A stretch of 64,000 bases of DNA, taken from the NCBI RefSeq assembly GCF_029813785.1, contig NZ_JARVKY010000013.1:124001-188000 (forward strand). Reading direction: 5' to 3'. Of the stretch, positions 21,835-31,473 are shown one piece after another. A program made the position numbers and the translations under genes. The stretch's first letter is position 1, and the number at the start of each line of letters is the position of its first letter. This stretch comes from Streptomyces sp. DH41 (GTDB lineage: Bacteria > Actinomycetota > Actinomycetes > Streptomycetales > Streptomycetaceae). The notes beneath the pieces are model-generated. The model was not told the origin of the DNA and did not search any database. It saw only the letters and a list, made by a program, of their open reading frames with translations.

Positions 21835-24800
21835 ATGCGTACGCCGCGCCAGCCGTCCCAGCATTCCGCGAATGGCCAGAACTGGTCCTTCATGGATGCT
21901 CGCCCTGCCGCGCAGGGTATGTACGACCCCCGCAACGAGCACGACGCCTGCGGCGTCGGATTCGTCGCCACCCTCACCGGCGAGGCGTCCCACGCCCTGG
22001 TCGACCAGGCGCTCACCGTGCTGCGCAACCTGGAACACCGTGGCGCCACCGGCTCCGAGCCCGACTCCGGCGACGGCGCGGGCATCCTCTCCCAGGTGCC
22101 CGACGCCTTCTTCCGCGAAGTGGCCGGATTCGAGCTGCCCGAGGCCGGGGCGTACGCCGTCGGTATCGCCTTCCTGCCGGTGGACGACACCGAGGACGCC
22201 GTCTCGCGCATCGAGACGATCGCGACCGAGGAGGGCCTCACCGTCCTCGGCTGGCGCGAGGTCCCGGTCGCCCCGCAGATGCTGGGCGCCACCGCCCGCT
22301 CGACCATGCCGGTCTTCCGCCAGATCTTCGTGGCCGACGGCGAGTCGCAGGGCATCGCCCTCGACCGCCGCGCCTTCGCGCTGCGCAAGCGCGCCGAACG
22401 CGAGGTCGGCGTCTACTTCCCGTCGCTGTCCGCGCGGACCATCGTCTACAAGGGCATGCTGACCACCGGCCAGCTGGAGCCCTTCTTCCCGGACCTGTCC
22501 GACCGCCGCTTCGCCTCCGCGATCGCGCTCGTGCACTCCCGGTTCTCGACGAACACCTTCCCGGCCTGGCCGCTCGCCCACCCGTACCGCTTCGTCGCGC
22601 ACAACGGCGAGATCAACACGGTCAAGGGCAACCGCAACTGGATGGTCGCCCGCGAGTCCCAGCTCGCCTCCGGACTGTTCGGCTCGTCCCCGGACCTGGA
22701 GCGGATCTTCCCGATCTGCACGCCGGACGCCTCCGACTCCGCCTCCTTCGACGAGGTCCTGGAACTGCTGCACCTCGGCGGACGCTCCCTGCCGCACTCC
22801 GTGCTGATGATGATCCCGGAGGCGTGGGAGAACCACGACTCCATGGACGCCGCCCGGCGCGCCTTCTACCAGTTCCACTCCACGATGATGGAGCCCTGGG
22901 ACGGCCCCGCCTGCGTCACCTTCACCGACGGCACCCAGGTCGGCGCCGTACTCGACCGCAACGGCCTGCGCCCCGGCCGCTACTGGGTCACCGACGACGG
23001 CCTCGTCGTCCTCGGCTCCGAGGTCGGCGTCCTCGACATCGACCCGGCCAAGGTCGTCCGCAAGGGCCGCCTCCAGCCCGGCCGCATGTTCCTCGTGGAC
23101 ACCGCCGAGCACCGCATCATCGAGGACGACGAGATCAAGGCCCAGCTCGCGGCGGAGGAGCCGTACGCCGAGTGGATCGAGGCCGGCGAGATCGAGCTGT
23201 CCGACCTGCCCGAGCGCGAGCACATCGTGCACACCCACGCCTCGGTCACCCGCCGCCAGCAGACCTTCGGATACACCGAGGAGGAGCTGCGCGTCATCCT
23301 CGCGCCGATGGCCAAGGCCGGCGCCGAGCCGATCGGCTCCATGGGCACCGACTCGCCGATCGCCGCGCTCTCCGACCGCCCCCGGCTGCTCTTCGACTAC
23401 TTCACCCAGCTGTTCGCACAGGTCACCAACCCGCCGCTGGACGCGATCCGCGAGGAACTGGTCACCTCCCTGCGCTCCTCGCTGGGCCCCCAGGGCAACC
23501 TGCTCGACCCGACGGCCGCCTCCTGCCGCACCGTCCTGCTGCCCTTCCCGGTCATCGACAACGACGAGCTGGCCAAGCTCATCCACATCAACGCCGACGG
23601 CGACATGCCCGGCTTCAAGGCCGCGACCCTTTCCGGCCTCTACCGGGTGCACGGCGGCGGCGACAGCCTGGCCGCGCGCATAGAGGAGATCTGCGCCGAG
23701 GCCGACGCCGCCATCGAGAACGGCGCCCGGCTGATCGTCCTGTCCGACCGCCACTCGGACGCCGAGCACGCGCCGATCCCCTCGCTGCTGCTCACCGCGG
23801 CCGTCCACCACCACCTCATCCGCACCAAGCAGCGCACCCAGGTGGGCCTGCTCGTCGAGGCCGGCGACGTCCGCGAGGTCCACCACGTCGCCCTGCTCAT
23901 CGGTTACGGCGCCGCCGCCGTCAACCCCTACCTGGCCATGGAGTCCGTCGAGGACCTGGTCCGCGCGGGCACCTTCCTGCCCGGCGCCGAGCCCGAGCAG
24001 GCCATCCGGAACCTGATCCACGCCCTCGGCAAGGGCGTCCTCAAGGTCATGTCCAAGATGGGCATCTCCACCGTCGCCTCCTACCGCGGCGCCCAGGTCT
24101 TCGAGGCCGTCGGCCTCGACGAGGCCTTCGTCGCGAAGTACTTCAACGGCACCGCCACCAAGATCGGCGGCGTCGGCATCGACGTCGTCGCCAAGGAGGT
24201 CGCCGCCCGCCACGCCAAGGCCTACCCGGCCAGCGGCATCGCGCCCGCCCACCGCGCGCTCGACATCGGCGGCGAGTACCAGTGGCGCCGCGAGGGCGAA
24301 CCGCACCTGTTCGACCCGGAGACGGTCTTCCGCCTCCAGCACTCCACGCGCTCCGGCGAGTACGACATCTTCAAGAAGTACACCGAGCGCGTGAACGAGC
24401 AGTCCGAGCGGCTGATGACGCTGCGCGGCCTGTTCGGCTTCAAGAGCGACCGGCAGCCGATCCCTCTCGACGAGGTCGAGCCCGTCTCCGAGATCGTCAA
24501 GCGCTTCTCCACCGGCGCCATGTCGTACGGCTCCATCTCCCAGGAGGCGCACGAGACCCTCGCCATCGCCATGAACCAGCTGGGCGGCAAGTCCAACACC
24601 GGTGAGGGCGGCGAGGACCCGGAGCGCCTGTACGACCCGGCGCGCCGCTCCTCGATCAAGCAGGTCGCCTCCGGCCGCTTCGGTGTCACCTCCGAGTACC
24701 TGGTCAACGCCGACGACATCCAGATCAAGATGGCCCAGGGCGCCAAGCCCGGCGAGGGCGGCCAGCTGCCCGGCCACAAGGTCTACCCGTGGGTCGCCAA

Positions 24801-26430
24801 GACCCGGCACTCCACCCCCGGCGTCGGCCTGATCTCCCCGCCCCCGCACCACGACATCTACTCCATCGAGGACCTGGCGCAGCTGATCCACGACCTGAAG
24901 AACGCGAACCCGCAGGCGCGGATTCACGTCAAGCTGGTCTCCGAGGTCGGCGTCGGCACGGTCGCGGCGGGCGTGTCCAAGGCGCACGCGGACGTCGTCC
25001 TCATCTCCGGCCACGACGGCGGCACCGGCGCCTCGCCCCTGACGAGTCTCAAGCACGCCGGCGGCCCCTGGGAGCTCGGCCTCGCCGAGACCCAGCAGAC
25101 CCTGCTGCTCAACGGCCTGCGCGACCGGATCGTCGTACAGACCGACGGCCAGCTCAAGACCGGCCGCGACGTCGTCATCGCCGCCCTCCTCGGCGCCGAG
25201 GAGTTCGGTTTCGCGACCGCGCCGCTCGTCGTCTCCGGCTGCGTCATGATGCGCGTCTGCCACCTCGACACCTGCCCGGTCGGCATCGCCACCCAGAACC
25301 CGGTCCTGCGCGACCGGTTCTCCGGCAAGGCCGAGTACATCGTGAACTTCTTCCGGTTCATCGCCGAGGAGGTCCGCGAGATCCTCGCCGAGCTGGGCTT
25401 CCGCACCATCGAGGAAGCCGTCGGCCAGGCCGAGACCCTCGACGTCACCCGCGCCGTGCACCACTGGAAGGCACAGGGCCTCGACCTCGAGCCGCTCTTC
25501 CACGTGCCCGCGCTGCCCGAGGGCGCGGTGCGCCACCAGGCCGTCGACCAGGACCACGGCCTGGAGAAGGCGCTCGACAACCAGCTGATCAAGCTCGCCT
25601 CCGACGCGCTCGCCGGCGCCGACGCCACCGAGGCCGCGCCGGTACGCGCCCAGGTCGCGATCCGCAACATCAACCGCACCGTCGGCACCATGCTCGGCCA
25701 CGAGATCACGAAGAAGTTCGGCGGCGCGGGCCTGCCCGACGACACCGTCGACATCACCTTCACCGGCTCCGCCGGCCAGTCCTTCGGCGCCTTCGTCCCG
25801 CGCGGCATCACGCTGCGCCTGGAGGGCGACGCCAACGACTACGTCGGCAAGGGCCTCTCCGGCGGCCGTGTGATCGTCCGCCCCGACCGGGGCGCCGACC
25901 ACCTCGCCGAGTACTCCACCATCGCCGGCAACACCATCGGCTACGGCGCCACCGGCGGCGAGATGTTCCTGCGCGGCAAGGTCGGCGAGCGCTTCTGCGT
26001 CCGCAACTCCGGCGCGCTGGTCGTCTCCGAGGGCGTCGGCGACCACGGCTGCGAGTACATGACCGGCGGCCACGCGGTCGTCCTCGGCGAGACCGGACGC
26101 AACTTCGCGGCCGGCATGTCCGGCGGCGTCGCCTACGTCATCGACCTCGACCGGGACAACGTCAACGCCGGCAACGTCGGCGCGATCGAGGCACTCGACG
26201 ACACCGACCGGCAGTGGCTGCACGACGTCGTGCGCCGCCACCGGGAGGAGACGGGCTCGACCGTCGCCGAGAAGCTGCTCGCCGAGTGGCCCACCGCCGT
26301 GGAGCGCTTCAGCAAGATCATCCCCAGCACGTACAAGGCAGTGCTCGCCGCCAAGGACGCCGCCGAGCGAGCCGGTCTCTCCGAGACCGAGACCACCGAG
26401 AAGATGATGGAGGCGGCGACCAATGGCTGA
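21835..26430 (+). CDS. gltB: Glutamate synthase large (alpha) subunit GltB
   Basis: Makes two glutamates from glutamine and 2-oxoglutarate with electrons from GltD. At 1,531 residues it has the full bacterial length. The N-terminal amidotransferase begins at Cys39 in HDACGVGFVATLTGE, which implies removal of a propeptide. Next come the central domain and the FMN-binding synthase domain with GAKPGEGGQLPGHKV, SPPPHHDIYSIEDLAQLI and SGHDGGTGASPLTS. The 3Fe-4S cysteines are at about 1136, 1142 and 1147 in CVMMRVCHLDTCPVG. A C-terminal GXGXG beta-helix carries GGEMFLRGKVG and GEGVGDHGCEYMTGG-like motifs. ATG 21835 has GGGAGA 5 nt upstream; ATG 21814 is an alternative. It overlaps gltD by 8 nt. Confidence 0.97.
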   Translation: MRTPRQPSQHSANGQNWSFMDARPAAQGMYDPRNEHDACGVGFVATLTGEASHALVDQALTVLRNLEHRGATGSEPDSGDGAGILSQVPDAFFREVAGFELPEAGAYAVGIAFLPVDDTEDAVSRIETIATEEGLTVLGWREVPVAPQMLGATARSTMPVFRQIFVADGESQGIALDRRAFALRKRAEREVGVYFPSLSARTIVYKGMLTTGQLEPFFPDLSDRRFASAIALVHSRFSTNTFPAWPLAHPYRFVAHNGEINTVKGNRNWMVARESQLASGLFGSSPDLERIFPICTPDASDSASFDEVLELLHLGGRSLPHSVLMMIPEAWENHDSMDAARRAFYQFHSTMMEPWDGPACVTFTDGTQVGAVLDRNGLRPGRYWVTDDGLVVLGSEVGVLDIDPAKVVRKGRLQPGRMFLVDTAEHRIIEDDEIKAQLAAEEPYAEWIEAGEIELSDLPEREHIVHTHASVTRRQQTFGYTEEELRVILAPMAKAGAEPIGSMGTDSPIAALSDRPRLLFDYFTQLFAQVTNPPLDAIREELVTSLRSSLGPQGNLLDPTAASCRTVLLPFPVIDNDELAKLIHINADGDMPGFKAATLSGLYRVHGGGDSLAARIEEICAEADAAIENGARLIVLSDRHSDAEHAPIPSLLLTAAVHHHLIRTKQRTQVGLLVEAGDVREVHHVALLIGYGAAAVNPYLAMESVEDLVRAGTFLPGAEPEQAIRNLIHALGKGVLKVMSKMGISTVASYRGAQVFEAVGLDEAFVAKYFNGTATKIGGVGIDVVAKEVAARHAKAYPASGIAPAHRALDIGGEYQWRREGEPHLFDPETVFRLQHSTRSGEYDIFKKYTERVNEQSERLMTLRGLFGFKSDRQPIPLDEVEPVSEIVKRFSTGAMSYGSISQEAHETLAIAMNQLGGKSNTGEGGEDPERLYDPARRSSIKQVASGRFGVTSEYLVNADDIQIKMAQGAKPGEGGQLPGHKVYPWVAKTRHSTPGVGLISPPPHHDIYSIEDLAQLIHDLKNANPQARIHVKLVSEVGVGTVAAGVSKAHADVVLISGHDGGTGASPLTSLKHAGGPWELGLAETQQTLLLNGLRDRIVVQTDGQLKTGRDVVIAALLGAEEFGFATAPLVVSGCVMMRVCHLDTCPVGIATQNPVLRDRFSGKAEYIVNFFRFIAEEVREILAELGFRTIEEAVGQAETLDVTRAVHHWKAQGLDLEPLFHVPALPEGAVRHQAVDQDHGLEKALDNQLIKLASDALAGADATEAAPVRAQVAIRNINRTVGTMLGHEITKKFGGAGLPDDTVDITFTGSAGQSFGAFVPRGITLRLEGDANDYVGKGLSGGRVIVRPDRGADHLAEYSTIAGNTIGYGATGGEMFLRGKVGERFCVRNSGALVVSEGVGDHGCEYMTGGHAVVLGETGRNFAAGMSGGVAYVIDLDRDNVNAGNVGAIEALDDTDRQWLHDVVRRHREETGSTVAEKLLAEWPTAVERFSKIIPSTYKAVLAAKDAAERAGLSETETTEKMMEAATNG

Positions 26431-27886
26431 TCCCAAGGGCTTCCTGAACCACGGACGCGAGGTCGCCCAGACCCGCCCCGTCGACGAGCGCGTCAAGGAC
26501 TGGAACGAGGTCTACGTCCCCGGTTCCCTGCTGCCGATCATCAGCAAGCAGGCCAGCCGGTGCATGGACTGCGGCATCCCGTTCTGCCACAACGGCTGCC
26601 CGCTCGGGAACCTGATCCCCGAGTGGAACGACTACGCCTACCGCGAGGACTGGCAGGCCGCGCAGGAACGCCTGCACGCCACCAACAACTTCCCGGAGTT
26701 CACCGGCCGCCTGTGCCCGGCTCCGTGCGAGTCGGCGTGTGTCCTCGGCATCAACCAGCCGCCGGTCACCATCAAGAACGTCGAGGTCTCCATCATCGAC
26801 AAGGCGTGGGAGACCGGGGACGTCGCCCCGCAGATCCCCGAGCGCCTGTCCGGCAAGACCGTCGCCGTCATCGGCTCCGGCCCGGCCGGTCTCGCCGCCG
26901 CCCAGCAGCTCACCCGGGCCGGCCACACCGTCGCCGTCTACGAGCGCGCGGACCGCGTCGGAGGCCTCCTGCGCTACGGCATCCCCGAGTTCAAGATGGA
27001 GAAGCGGCACATCAACCGCCGTATCGAGCAGATGCGCGCGGAGGGCACCCGCTTCCGCACCGGTGTCGAGATCGGCCGCGACCTCAAGGCCACCGACCTG
27101 AAGAAGCGCTACGACGCCGTCGTCATCGCCGCCGGCGCCACCACCGCCCGCGACCTGCCGGTCCCCGGCCGCGAGCTCCAGGGCATCTACCAGGCCATGG
27201 AGTACCTCCCCCTGGCCAACAAGGTCCAGGAGGGTGACTACGTCGCCCCGCCGATCTCCGCCGAGGGCAAGCACGTCGTCGTCATCGGCGGCGGCGACAC
27301 CGGCGCCGACTGCGTGGGCACCGCCCACCGCCAGGGCGCGGCCTCCGTCACCCAGCTGGAGATCATGCCCCGCCCCGGCGAGGAGCGGAACCCGGTCGCC
27401 CAGCCCTGGCCGACCTTCCCCATGCTCTACAAGGTCACCTCGGCACACGAGGAGGGCGGCGAGCGGGTCTACGCCGTCTCCACCACCCACTTCGAGGGCG
27501 ACGAGGACGGCAACGTCCAGTGGCTGCACATGAGCGAGGTCGAGTTCATCGACGGCAAGCTCACCCCGAAGCCGGGCACCGAGCGCAAGATCCCCGCCCA
27601 GCTGGTCACCCTCGCCATGGGCTTCACCGGCACCGACCGGGAGAACGGACTGGTCGACCAGTTCGGCCTGGAACTCGACGCACGGGGTAACATCGCCCGG
27701 GACGCCGACTTCCAGACCAACGTGCCGGGTGTGTTCGTCGCCGGTGACGCCGGCCGCGGCCAGTCGCTCATCGTCTGGGCGATCGCGGAGGGCCGCTCGG
27801 CCGCCCGCGGCGCCGACAGCTTCCTGACCGGAGCCAGCGAACTGCCGGCCCCGATCCGCCCGACGGACCGCGCCCTCGCGGTCTGA
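26423..27886 (+). CDS. gltD: Glutamate synthase small (beta) subunit GltD
   Basis: FAD- and NADPH-binding subunit that feeds electrons to GltB. The 487 residues contain the N-terminal 4Fe-4S cysteine clusters CMDCGIPFCHNGCPLGN and LCPAPCESACVLG. The FAD site is VIGSGPAGLAAAQQL with the GGLLRYGIPEFK segment, the NADPH site is VVIGGGDTGADCVG, and the C-terminal FAD motif is GVFVAGDAGRGQSL. Its ATG lies inside the end of gltB (8-nt overlap), so subunit ratios are probably set by coupling. Two hairpins follow the stop. Confidence 0.97.
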   Translation: MADPKGFLNHGREVAQTRPVDERVKDWNEVYVPGSLLPIISKQASRCMDCGIPFCHNGCPLGNLIPEWNDYAYREDWQAAQERLHATNNFPEFTGRLCPAPCESACVLGINQPPVTIKNVEVSIIDKAWETGDVAPQIPERLSGKTVAVIGSGPAGLAAAQQLTRAGHTVAVYERADRVGGLLRYGIPEFKMEKRHINRRIEQMRAEGTRFRTGVEIGRDLKATDLKKRYDAVVIAAGATTARDLPVPGRELQGIYQAMEYLPLANKVQEGDYVAPPISAEGKHVVVIGGGDTGADCVGTAHRQGAASVTQLEIMPRPGEERNPVAQPWPTFPMLYKVTSAHEEGGERVYAVSTTHFEGDEDGNVQWLHMSEVEFIDGKLTPKPGTERKIPAQLVTLAMGFTGTDRENGLVDQFGLELDARGNIARDADFQTNVPGVFVAGDAGRGQSLIVWAIAEGRSAARGADSFLTGASELPAPIRPTDRALAV

Positions 27887-27957
27887 CGGACGGGACAACC
27901 GTCCGACGGACGGAACAACCGAAGAACGTCCCGCACAAAGGCGTGCGGAACACTGAT

Positions 27958-27997
27958 GGCGCCTGCCCCGTCCCCGACCGGACAAAGGGCAGGCGCC
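27958..27997 (+). terminator. gltBD terminator, likely bidirectional
   Basis: Perfect 11-bp arms (GGCGCCTGCCC / GGGCAGGCGCC) with an 18-nt loop, preceded by a smaller hairpin (CCGCAC/GTGCGG at 27931-27948). It lies between the convergent stops of gltD and the chitosanase gene. A 20-bp near-duplicate (GACGGACGG followed by ACAACCG) also precedes it. Confidence 0.75.
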
Positions 27998-28010
27998 GTC
28001 GCATCCGCCC

Positions 28011-28913
28011 CTACGGCAGCCGGTACGTCTCCCCGTACATCTCCCACACCAGCGGTGTGTCCAGCTTCAGGTTCCCGGCCTCCAGGAAGCGGCGCTGCGC
28101 CGTGTCGACACGGGAGGTGTCGATGCCCGGACGCTTCGCCCGCATGGCGTCCCGGCGGACGTCCAGGAAGGTCTTCAGGTAGGCCTTCTCGGTGCCGCCC
28201 TGGCCCGGCGTCCTCGCCTTCCGCATGGCCTCCTCACGCAGCCCGTAGAAGCCCCCGGCGTCCGTGTCGGGACCGTGGAAGACCATCGCGTCGAAGTAGA
28301 CGAACTGGCCCAGCGTGCCGAGGCCGTCCAGCTTGGCCAGGCGCACGGCCGGCTCGAAGTAGACGCGGTCGCGCTCCTCCTCCTGCGCCTCGCGGAACGC
28401 CGGAAGCTTGGCCTCCGCCTGCCAGGCGGCTGTGAAACCGGGGTCGAGACCCTCGTGGGAGTCGCTGCCGTCCACCTCGCGCAGGGCGGGCAGGTACGTC
28501 GCCAGCCCGTTGTCCGGGTGGGCCTCGGTATAGCGCTCGACCAGGGTGAGCAGGTCGTGCGTACCGGTGCAGAAACCGATGATGCCCGCCGTGTAGCCGC
28601 ACCCGTCGCCGAGATCCTCGATGGTGCCGTAGGAGGTACGCCACTTCGTGGTCGAGTTCTCGGCGCTGGACACCAGCTGCTGGGCCAGCTCCTTCTTCGC
28701 GGGAGCGGCGAGCCCCGCGGGCAGGTCGGCGATCAGCGCGTCGTCCGCCGCCCGCTCCTCCTCCGCCCGGCTCTTGGCGTCCTCACGCGACGACTGCGTG
28801 GTGGCCACGGGCGGCGTCACCGGCGCGTCGGCCGAGTCCGTCGGCATCACGAAGTACACCCCCGTGGCGATCACGGGAACGGCCGCGAGGAGCAGCACAC
28901 CGGCACGTTTCAT
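28011..28913 (-). CDS. GH46-type chitosanase
   Basis: A secreted or membrane-tethered endo-chitosanase that hydrolyses beta-1,4-glucosamine links. The 300 residues comprise an N-terminal hydrophobic segment (MKRAGVLLLAAVPVIATGVYFV), a charged Ala/Glu linker, and a GH46 catalytic domain from about residue 70. The catalytic glutamate is Glu85 in LVSSAENST and the second acid is Asp103 in IEDLGDGCGYTAGIIGFCTG. RDRVYFEPAVRLAKLDGLGTLGQFVYFDA and HGP are further family blocks. No AxA cleavage site is obvious after the hydrophobic helix, so it may be retained in the membrane until processed. Its ATG overlaps the rhomboid stop by 4 nt. Confidence 0.88.
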   Translation of the reverse strand: MKRAGVLLLAAVPVIATGVYFVMPTDSADAPVTPPVATTQSSREDAKSRAEEERAADDALIADLPAGLAAPAKKELAQQLVSSAENSTTKWRTSYGTIEDLGDGCGYTAGIIGFCTGTHDLLTLVERYTEAHPDNGLATYLPALREVDGSDSHEGLDPGFTAAWQAEAKLPAFREAQEEERDRVYFEPAVRLAKLDGLGTLGQFVYFDAMVFHGPDTDAGGFYGLREEAMRKARTPGQGGTEKAYLKTFLDVRRDAMRAKRPGIDTSRVDTAQRRFLEAGNLKLDTPLVWEMYGETYRLP

Positions 28914-29839
28914 AGGGGAATACCTCCGCCTGTCAGTTCCGACACCTTGACCGCCGCCGTCACCGCCAGCAGCACCACCAGCCCCGCGCACACACCCGCC
29001 TGCACCGCCACCCGCCGCCCGTCCCGGGGCGCGTACGCGTACGCCAGGGCCACCACGCCACCCACCAGCAGCCCGCCGAGATGGCCCTGCCAGGAGGTGA
29101 GCCCGGCGGACACCACCAGCCACAGCAGCAGGAACGCCATGAATCGGTTGACGGAGGCCATGTCCGCGCCGACCCGGCGGGCCAGTACGTAGTAGGCGGC
29201 TCCCAGTCCGAAGATCCCGCCGGAGGCGCCGACCGAGAACTGACCGGGATCGGTGAGCAACAGTTCGAGAACCGAACCACCGAGCGATGACAGCAAGTAC
29301 AGCACGGCAAGACGGACGCGGCCGAGCATAGGCTCCACCACACGCCCCAGTTGCCACAGAGCGACCATGTTCATCACGATATGCAGCAGGCCGAACGTGC
29401 CCTCGGTGGGCTGCAGATGGAGGAAGGAACTGGTGATCATCCGCTCCCACTCACCGGCGGCGACCCCCTCGGCGCGGAAGCCGTCCGGGAGCACGTCCTG
29501 GTAGACGTAGTAGCCACCGTCCGGACCGACCAGCCGCGCACCGACCATGGCGAACCGGTCCACGATCTCCGGCCGCACCACCTCCGCCAGATACGCGAGC
29601 ACGTTCAGCCCGATCAGCACGTACGTCACCACAGGCGTCGTCGAGACCCGCCCGCCGACGATCGTCCGGGCCTGCCGGACCGACCGCGCGCCCTCCTTCA
29701 CGCACTCGGGGCAGTGGTGACCCACGGACGCCTCGCGCATGCAGTCGGGGCAGATGTGGCGCTCGCAGCGGGTGCAGCGGACATGGCACTCCACCGCGGG
29801 ATGGCGGTAGCAGGTGGTGACGGTGGACTCGGAATCCAC
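28910..29839 (-). CDS. Rhomboid-family intramembrane serine protease with N-terminal zinc finger
   Basis: A 309-residue membrane protein. The N-terminus is a B-box-like cysteine/histidine cluster (CYRHPAVECHVRCTRCERHI, then CPDCM and CPEC, residues 10-46). Six transmembrane helices follow. The catalytic dyad is Ser206 in SVGASGGIFG and His253 in WQGHLGGLLVG, with the oxyanion-side LLHIVMNMVALWQLG. The GTG at 29839 is chosen because GAGGAG lies 7 nt upstream; earlier in-frame starts have none. It is translationally coupled to the chitosanase, whose N-terminal helix is a plausible substrate. That link is inference. Confidence 0.9.
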   Translation of the reverse strand: MDSESTVTTCYRHPAVECHVRCTRCERHICPDCMREASVGHHCPECVKEGARSVRQARTIVGGRVSTTPVVTYVLIGLNVLAYLAEVVRPEIVDRFAMVGARLVGPDGGYYVYQDVLPDGFRAEGVAAGEWERMITSSFLHLQPTEGTFGLLHIVMNMVALWQLGRVVEPMLGRVRLAVLYLLSSLGGSVLELLLTDPGQFSVGASGGIFGLGAAYYVLARRVGADMASVNRFMAFLLLWLVVSAGLTSWQGHLGGLLVGGVVALAYAYAPRDGRRVAVQAGVCAGLVVLLAVTAAVKVSELTGGGIPL

Positions 29840-29992
29840 GGCCGGCTCCTCGGGACTGGACGGACGGTGAGCCGGTGGGGACGGCGGCGAACAAAATAGC
29901 GAATGCCTGTGGACGAGCTGAGAGGCGGGGTGCGCGGTGCCGTAACCTCGGCAGCCAAATGCCGCAAGTCCAGGGGTGACGGGGGAGTCCAC

Positions 29993-30718
29993 ATGGCCGC
30001 GATCAGTCTCACCAAGATCCAGGAGACGGCGCCCGCGCTGGTCGATCTGTACAAGAGCGCCGGAGTGTCACTGAGCAAGCACGCGCTGGAGGACACCCGG
30101 GCGGCGGTCTACCTCGTCGTCGACTACTCCGGGTCGATGAAGCCGTACTACAAGGACGGCAGCGTGCAGGCGCTCGCCGACCGGGTGCTCGGGCTGTCCG
30201 CCCACCTCGACGACGACGGCACCGTACCGGTGGTGTTCTTCTCCACGGACGTCGACGCCGTCACCGACATCGCCCTCGCCGACCACCGGGGACGGATCGA
30301 CCGGATCGTGGCCGGCCTCGGACACATGGGCAAGACCAGCTACCACCTGGCCATGGACGCCGTCATCGACCACTACCTCGACAGCGGCGCCCGCCACCCC
30401 GCCCTGGTCGTCTTCCAGACCGACGGCGGCCCCGTCAACCGGCTCGCCGCCCAGCGGTACCTGTGCAAGGCGGCACCCCTGCCCCTGTTCTGGCAGTTCG
30501 TCGGCTTCGGCGACCCGGACAGCCGCCAGTTCGACTACCTGCGCAAACTCGACGACCTCGCCGTCCCGGCCACCCGGGTCGTCGACAACGCCGGCTTCTT
30601 CCACGCCGGCCGCGACCCGAAGAAGCTCACCGACGCCGAGCTGTACGACCGACTGCTGGGCGAATTCCCCAAGTGGCTGGTGGCCGCACGCGCCCAGGGC
30701 ATCGTGCGGCCCTCCTGA
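29993..30718 (+). CDS. VWA-domain protein, TerF/TerY-like
   Basis: A 241-residue cytoplasmic protein consisting mainly of a von Willebrand A domain. The MIDAS motif is VVDYSGSMKPYY (about 42-53), with further metal contacts in GKTSYHLAMD and VFQTDGGPVN. The N-terminal AAISLTKIQETAPALVDLYKSAGVSLSK is typical of the tellurium-resistance-associated VWA proteins of Streptomyces. GGGGGAG lies 5 nt before the ATG. No TerD, TerB or kinase genes are nearby, so its role is unclear. Family assignment is firm; function is not. Confidence 0.85.
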   Translation: MAAISLTKIQETAPALVDLYKSAGVSLSKHALEDTRAAVYLVVDYSGSMKPYYKDGSVQALADRVLGLSAHLDDDGTVPVVFFSTDVDAVTDIALADHRGRIDRIVAGLGHMGKTSYHLAMDAVIDHYLDSGARHPALVVFQTDGGPVNRLAAQRYLCKAAPLPLFWQFVGFGDPDSRQFDYLRKLDDLAVPATRVVDNAGFFHAGRDPKKLTDAELYDRLLGEFPKWLVAARAQGIVRPS

Positions 30719-30731
30719 ACCCGGCGGCGGG

Positions 30732-31367
30732 TCAGCGCGTCAGCGCGTACCCCAGCACCACACCCGCCGACACCTCCACCATCCCCGGCGCCAGATCACC
30801 GGCCGAACCGCCGCCCCCGCCGCCGTGACCGCGATACCGGACGAAGGACTCGGCGTCCACGTCCTGGATGTGCACCACCGCGCCCAGCCGCACACCCGCC
30901 GCCTCCGTGTACACCTCGGCCTTGCGCCGGGCGGCGGCCACCGCCCTGCGGCGCGCCTCGTCGCGCATCGCCGGCTTGTCGTGCACGTCGAACTCCACAT
31001 CGTCGATCCGGTGCGCGCCCGCGTCGACCGCGTCCACGATCAACTGCTGGAGGCCGTCCAGCGCCCCGGACTCCACGGAGTACGAAGCCTGACAGCGATA
31101 GCCGGCGAACGTCCGCTCGCCGCCGTAGCCGTCGTACTCCGAGCTGAGCCTGAGCCGGGAGCCCGAGACCGAGGCATCCGCCACCCCGTGCCGGCGCAAC
31201 ACGTCGCGCAGTCGCGACACGGCCGCGCCCGCCTCCTGGAAAGCCCGGTCCGGCGCGGGCTCCAGCACGTCCACCGCCAGCCTCACCCGCACCAGCTGCG
31301 GCTCCACCCGCACACTGCCCGCACCGAACACACTGAGCCCCCAGGGCTCCCTGATCGTCTCCGTCAT
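30732..31367 (-). CDS. SIMPL-domain protein
   Basis: A 211-residue protein of the SIMPL (DUF541) family. GLSVFGAGSVRVEPQLVRVRLAVDV starts the domain, followed by the helical block AFQEAGAAVSRLRDVLRRHGV. RCQASYSVESGALDGLQQLIVDAVDAGA and ARRRAVAAARRKAEVYTEAAGV follow, then SAGVVLGYAL at the end. Members form oligomeric rings at the cell surface or in the periplasm. No signal peptide is evident here, so a cytoplasmic site is likely. GGAGG lies 5 nt before the ATG. It converges on the VWA gene with a 13-nt gap. Confidence 0.85.
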   Translation of the reverse strand: MTETIREPWGLSVFGAGSVRVEPQLVRVRLAVDVLEPAPDRAFQEAGAAVSRLRDVLRRHGVADASVSGSRLRLSSEYDGYGGERTFAGYRCQASYSVESGALDGLQQLIVDAVDAGAHRIDDVEFDVHDKPAMRDEARRRAVAAARRKAEVYTEAAGVRLGAVVHIQDVDAESFVRYRGHGGGGGGSAGDLAPGMVEVSAGVVLGYALTR

Positions 31368-31473
31368 ATCGCCTCCGTCATCGGGGCATTGAAGCACCGT
31401 TCACCCGGCCCATGCCGGTCCACGCACCAGTCCACGCACACGCGTCAGTCCGTGTGCCGGTCCATGCGCCTGC

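Noticed and set aside
21064..26496. A very long (about 1,800-codon) open frame antisense to gltB, and many similar antisense frames opposite other genes
   Set aside because: Long antisense frames are expected where third codon positions are almost always G or C. The products are low-complexity Gly/Val/Asp/Ala text with no domains.
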